A DNA stretch of 5,089 nucleotides, from NCBI GenBank assembly GCA_026387995.1, contig JAPLKQ010000028.1, positions 1 to 5,089 on the forward strand, read 5' to 3'. Shown piece by piece: positions 4,540 through 5,089 of this stretch (positions are counted from its first letter, which is position 1; each line of letters begins with the position of its first letter). The translations under genes were made by a program, and so were the position numbers. A model generated the notes under the pieces. That model did no database searches. It saw only the letters and a list, made by a program, of their open reading frames with translations, and was not told the DNA's origin. The DNA is from Bacillota bacterium (GTDB taxonomy: Bacteria > Bacillota_I > Bacilli_A > RFN20 > CAG-826).

Positions 4540-4567
4540 AACACCGTTCGCACAACGGTGTTTTTTT
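4540..4567 (+). terminator. Intrinsic terminator after the membrane protein gene
   Basis: AACACCGTT (4540-4548) pairs with AACGGTGTT (4554-4562) around the loop CGCAC, and T residues run to 4567. It ends the ald-side transcription unit and insulates the sigma factor gene. Confidence 0.93.
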
Positions 4568-4584
4568 ATGCCTAAAGGGCGGTA

Positions 4585-4590
4585 TATAAT
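4585..4590 (+). promoter_or_regulatory. Candidate -10 box for the sigma factor gene
   Basis: A perfect TATAAT lies 83 bp before the sigma factor start. The -35 position 17 bp upstream falls in the T-tract of the preceding terminator and matches poorly. An alternative is TTAACG (4595-4600) with TATGAA (4617-4622) at 16 bp. The leader would be about 50-75 nt and would contain the inverted repeat at 4633-4651. Confidence 0.4.
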
Positions 4591-4632
4591 ATCTTTAACG
4601 TTTTATTTTATCTTTTTATGAAAATACGGCCC

Positions 4633-4651
4633 ACTTAATTGTCTATTAAGT
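4633..4651. promoter_or_regulatory. Perfect inverted repeat in the sigma factor leader
   Basis: ACTTAAT (4633-4639) and ATTAAGT (4645-4651) are exact reverse complements with the 5-bp spacer TGTCT. It ends 10 bp before the AAAGG ribosome site. It could be an operator downstream of the promoter or a small leader hairpin; low GC makes the RNA stem weak. Confidence 0.4.
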
Positions 4652-4672
4652 AGAGGCTGGGAAAGGCACACG

Positions 4673-5089
4673 ATGGATAAGAGACTTCCCGCGAGCGTCA
4701 TCCAAGACCTCAAACGTGGCGACGATACCGCTTTTGCCATCGTTTATGCTAACTACCGCGCTCTACTTTATTTCATTATCGTCAGCATCGTGAAAAACGA
4801 AGAAGACGCCAAAGACATCCTTCAGGACACGTTCCTCAAAATCTACGCGAATATCGGCGATTTACGGGACGACAACGCCTTCCATGGTTGGATCAGCGGC
4901 ATCGCCAAAAACCTAGCCCTGAACCATCTGAAAGCCGACCGTCATGAAGCCGAACTGAGCGAATCCTTGCTCGACGTCATCGGACAAGAAGACGAGCACT
5001 TCCATTTCCTACAAGACTGGAACGCCGGTCTCACCGATGCCGAAAACGCCGTCATTGCCTATAAAATCGTTTATGACTATACGTTCAAA
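4673..5089 (+). CDS. ECF-type RNA polymerase sigma factor, N-terminal part
   Basis: The first 139 residues of a group 4 (ECF) sigma-70 factor, which directs RNA polymerase to a small set of promoters, often after an envelope or stress signal. Residues about 19-90 are sigma region 2: FAIVYANYRALLYFIIVSIV, then the EDAKDILQDTFLKIY block (44-58) typical of core binding and -10 recognition, then FHGWISGIAKNLALNHLKADR. A variable acidic linker follows (about 91-115). From about residue 119 the start of region 4 appears (GLTDAENAVIAYKIVYDYTFK), where the window stops before the -35-binding helix-turn-helix. The ATG at 4673 has AAAGG (4662-4666) 6 nt upstream. No plasmid, prophage or biosynthetic context is visible. 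An anti-sigma gene often follows such factors but would lie outside the window. Confidence 0.92.
   Translation, partial: MDKRLPASVIQDLKRGDDTAFAIVYANYRALLYFIIVSIVKNEEDAKDILQDTFLKIYANIGDLRDDNAFHGWISGIAKNLALNHLKADRHEAELSESLLDVIGQEDEHFHFLQDWNAGLTDAENAVIAYKIVYDYTFK

Noticed and set aside
4618..4638. Six-codon leader peptide before the sigma factor (ATG at 4618, stop at 4636)
   Set aside because: No ribosome site, no repeated amino acid codons and no attenuator structure to couple it to.
1..5089. CRISPR array, tRNA or rRNA genes
   Set aside because: No regularly spaced direct repeats of CRISPR size and no tRNA or rRNA signature were seen on reading both strands.

Overview
The window looks like a piece of a chromosome from a low-to-mid GC Gram-positive bacterium (Bacillota). 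This inference rests on strong AAGGAG/GGGAGG-type ribosome binding sites, GC-hairpin plus T-tract terminators, a lipobox lipoprotein with an InlB-type repeat, and the family types of the transposase and alanine dehydrogenase. The standard code is used: TGG encodes Trp and TAG, TAA and TGA are stops. The poly-serine lipoprotein and moderate GC would fit an Erysipelotrichia/RF39-like gut lineage, but the window cannot prove this.

Layout from left to right. (1) Positions 1-356, minus strand: the first 118 residues of a lipoprotein carrying an InlB B-repeat (Flg_new), running off the left edge. (2) Positions 357-530: a divergent intergenic region with a candidate promoter for each side, a perfect 7+7 bp palindrome over one -35 and a weak cre-like site. 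(3) Positions 531-1163, plus strand: a complete TrhA/hemolysin III (PAQR family) membrane protein, closed by a strong intrinsic terminator. (4) About 1209-2733: a complete IS30-family insertion sequence of about 1.5 kb, with inverted repeats of 39-45 bp and one intact DDE transposase on the minus strand. It appears to have landed in the T-tract of the trhA terminator. Its roughly 180-bp non-coding left end is unusually rich in signals: direct repeats, a 39-nt inverted repeat, a plus-strand promoter-like TTGACA/TGGTATTTT pair and, about 145 nt downstream, a terminator-like hairpin inside the 3' end of the transposase gene. Together these could define a small RNA antisense to the transposase. 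(5) Positions 2839-3954, plus: alanine dehydrogenase (ald), with its own extended -10 promoter just beyond the IS. (6) Positions 4028-4519, plus: an unrecognised four-helix membrane protein, possibly read from the ald transcript, ended by a clear terminator. (7) Positions 4673-5089, plus: the first 139 residues of an ECF-type sigma factor, running off the right edge and preceded by a TATAAT box and a 7-bp inverted repeat.

The host genes do not form an obvious pathway. They are separate housekeeping, envelope and regulatory units. The insertion sequence is the only clear accessory element, and the most unusual signals lie in its left end. The transposase uses AGA/AGG/CGG/CGA arginine codons, whereas ald uses only CGT/CGC, which agrees with recent arrival from another genome.
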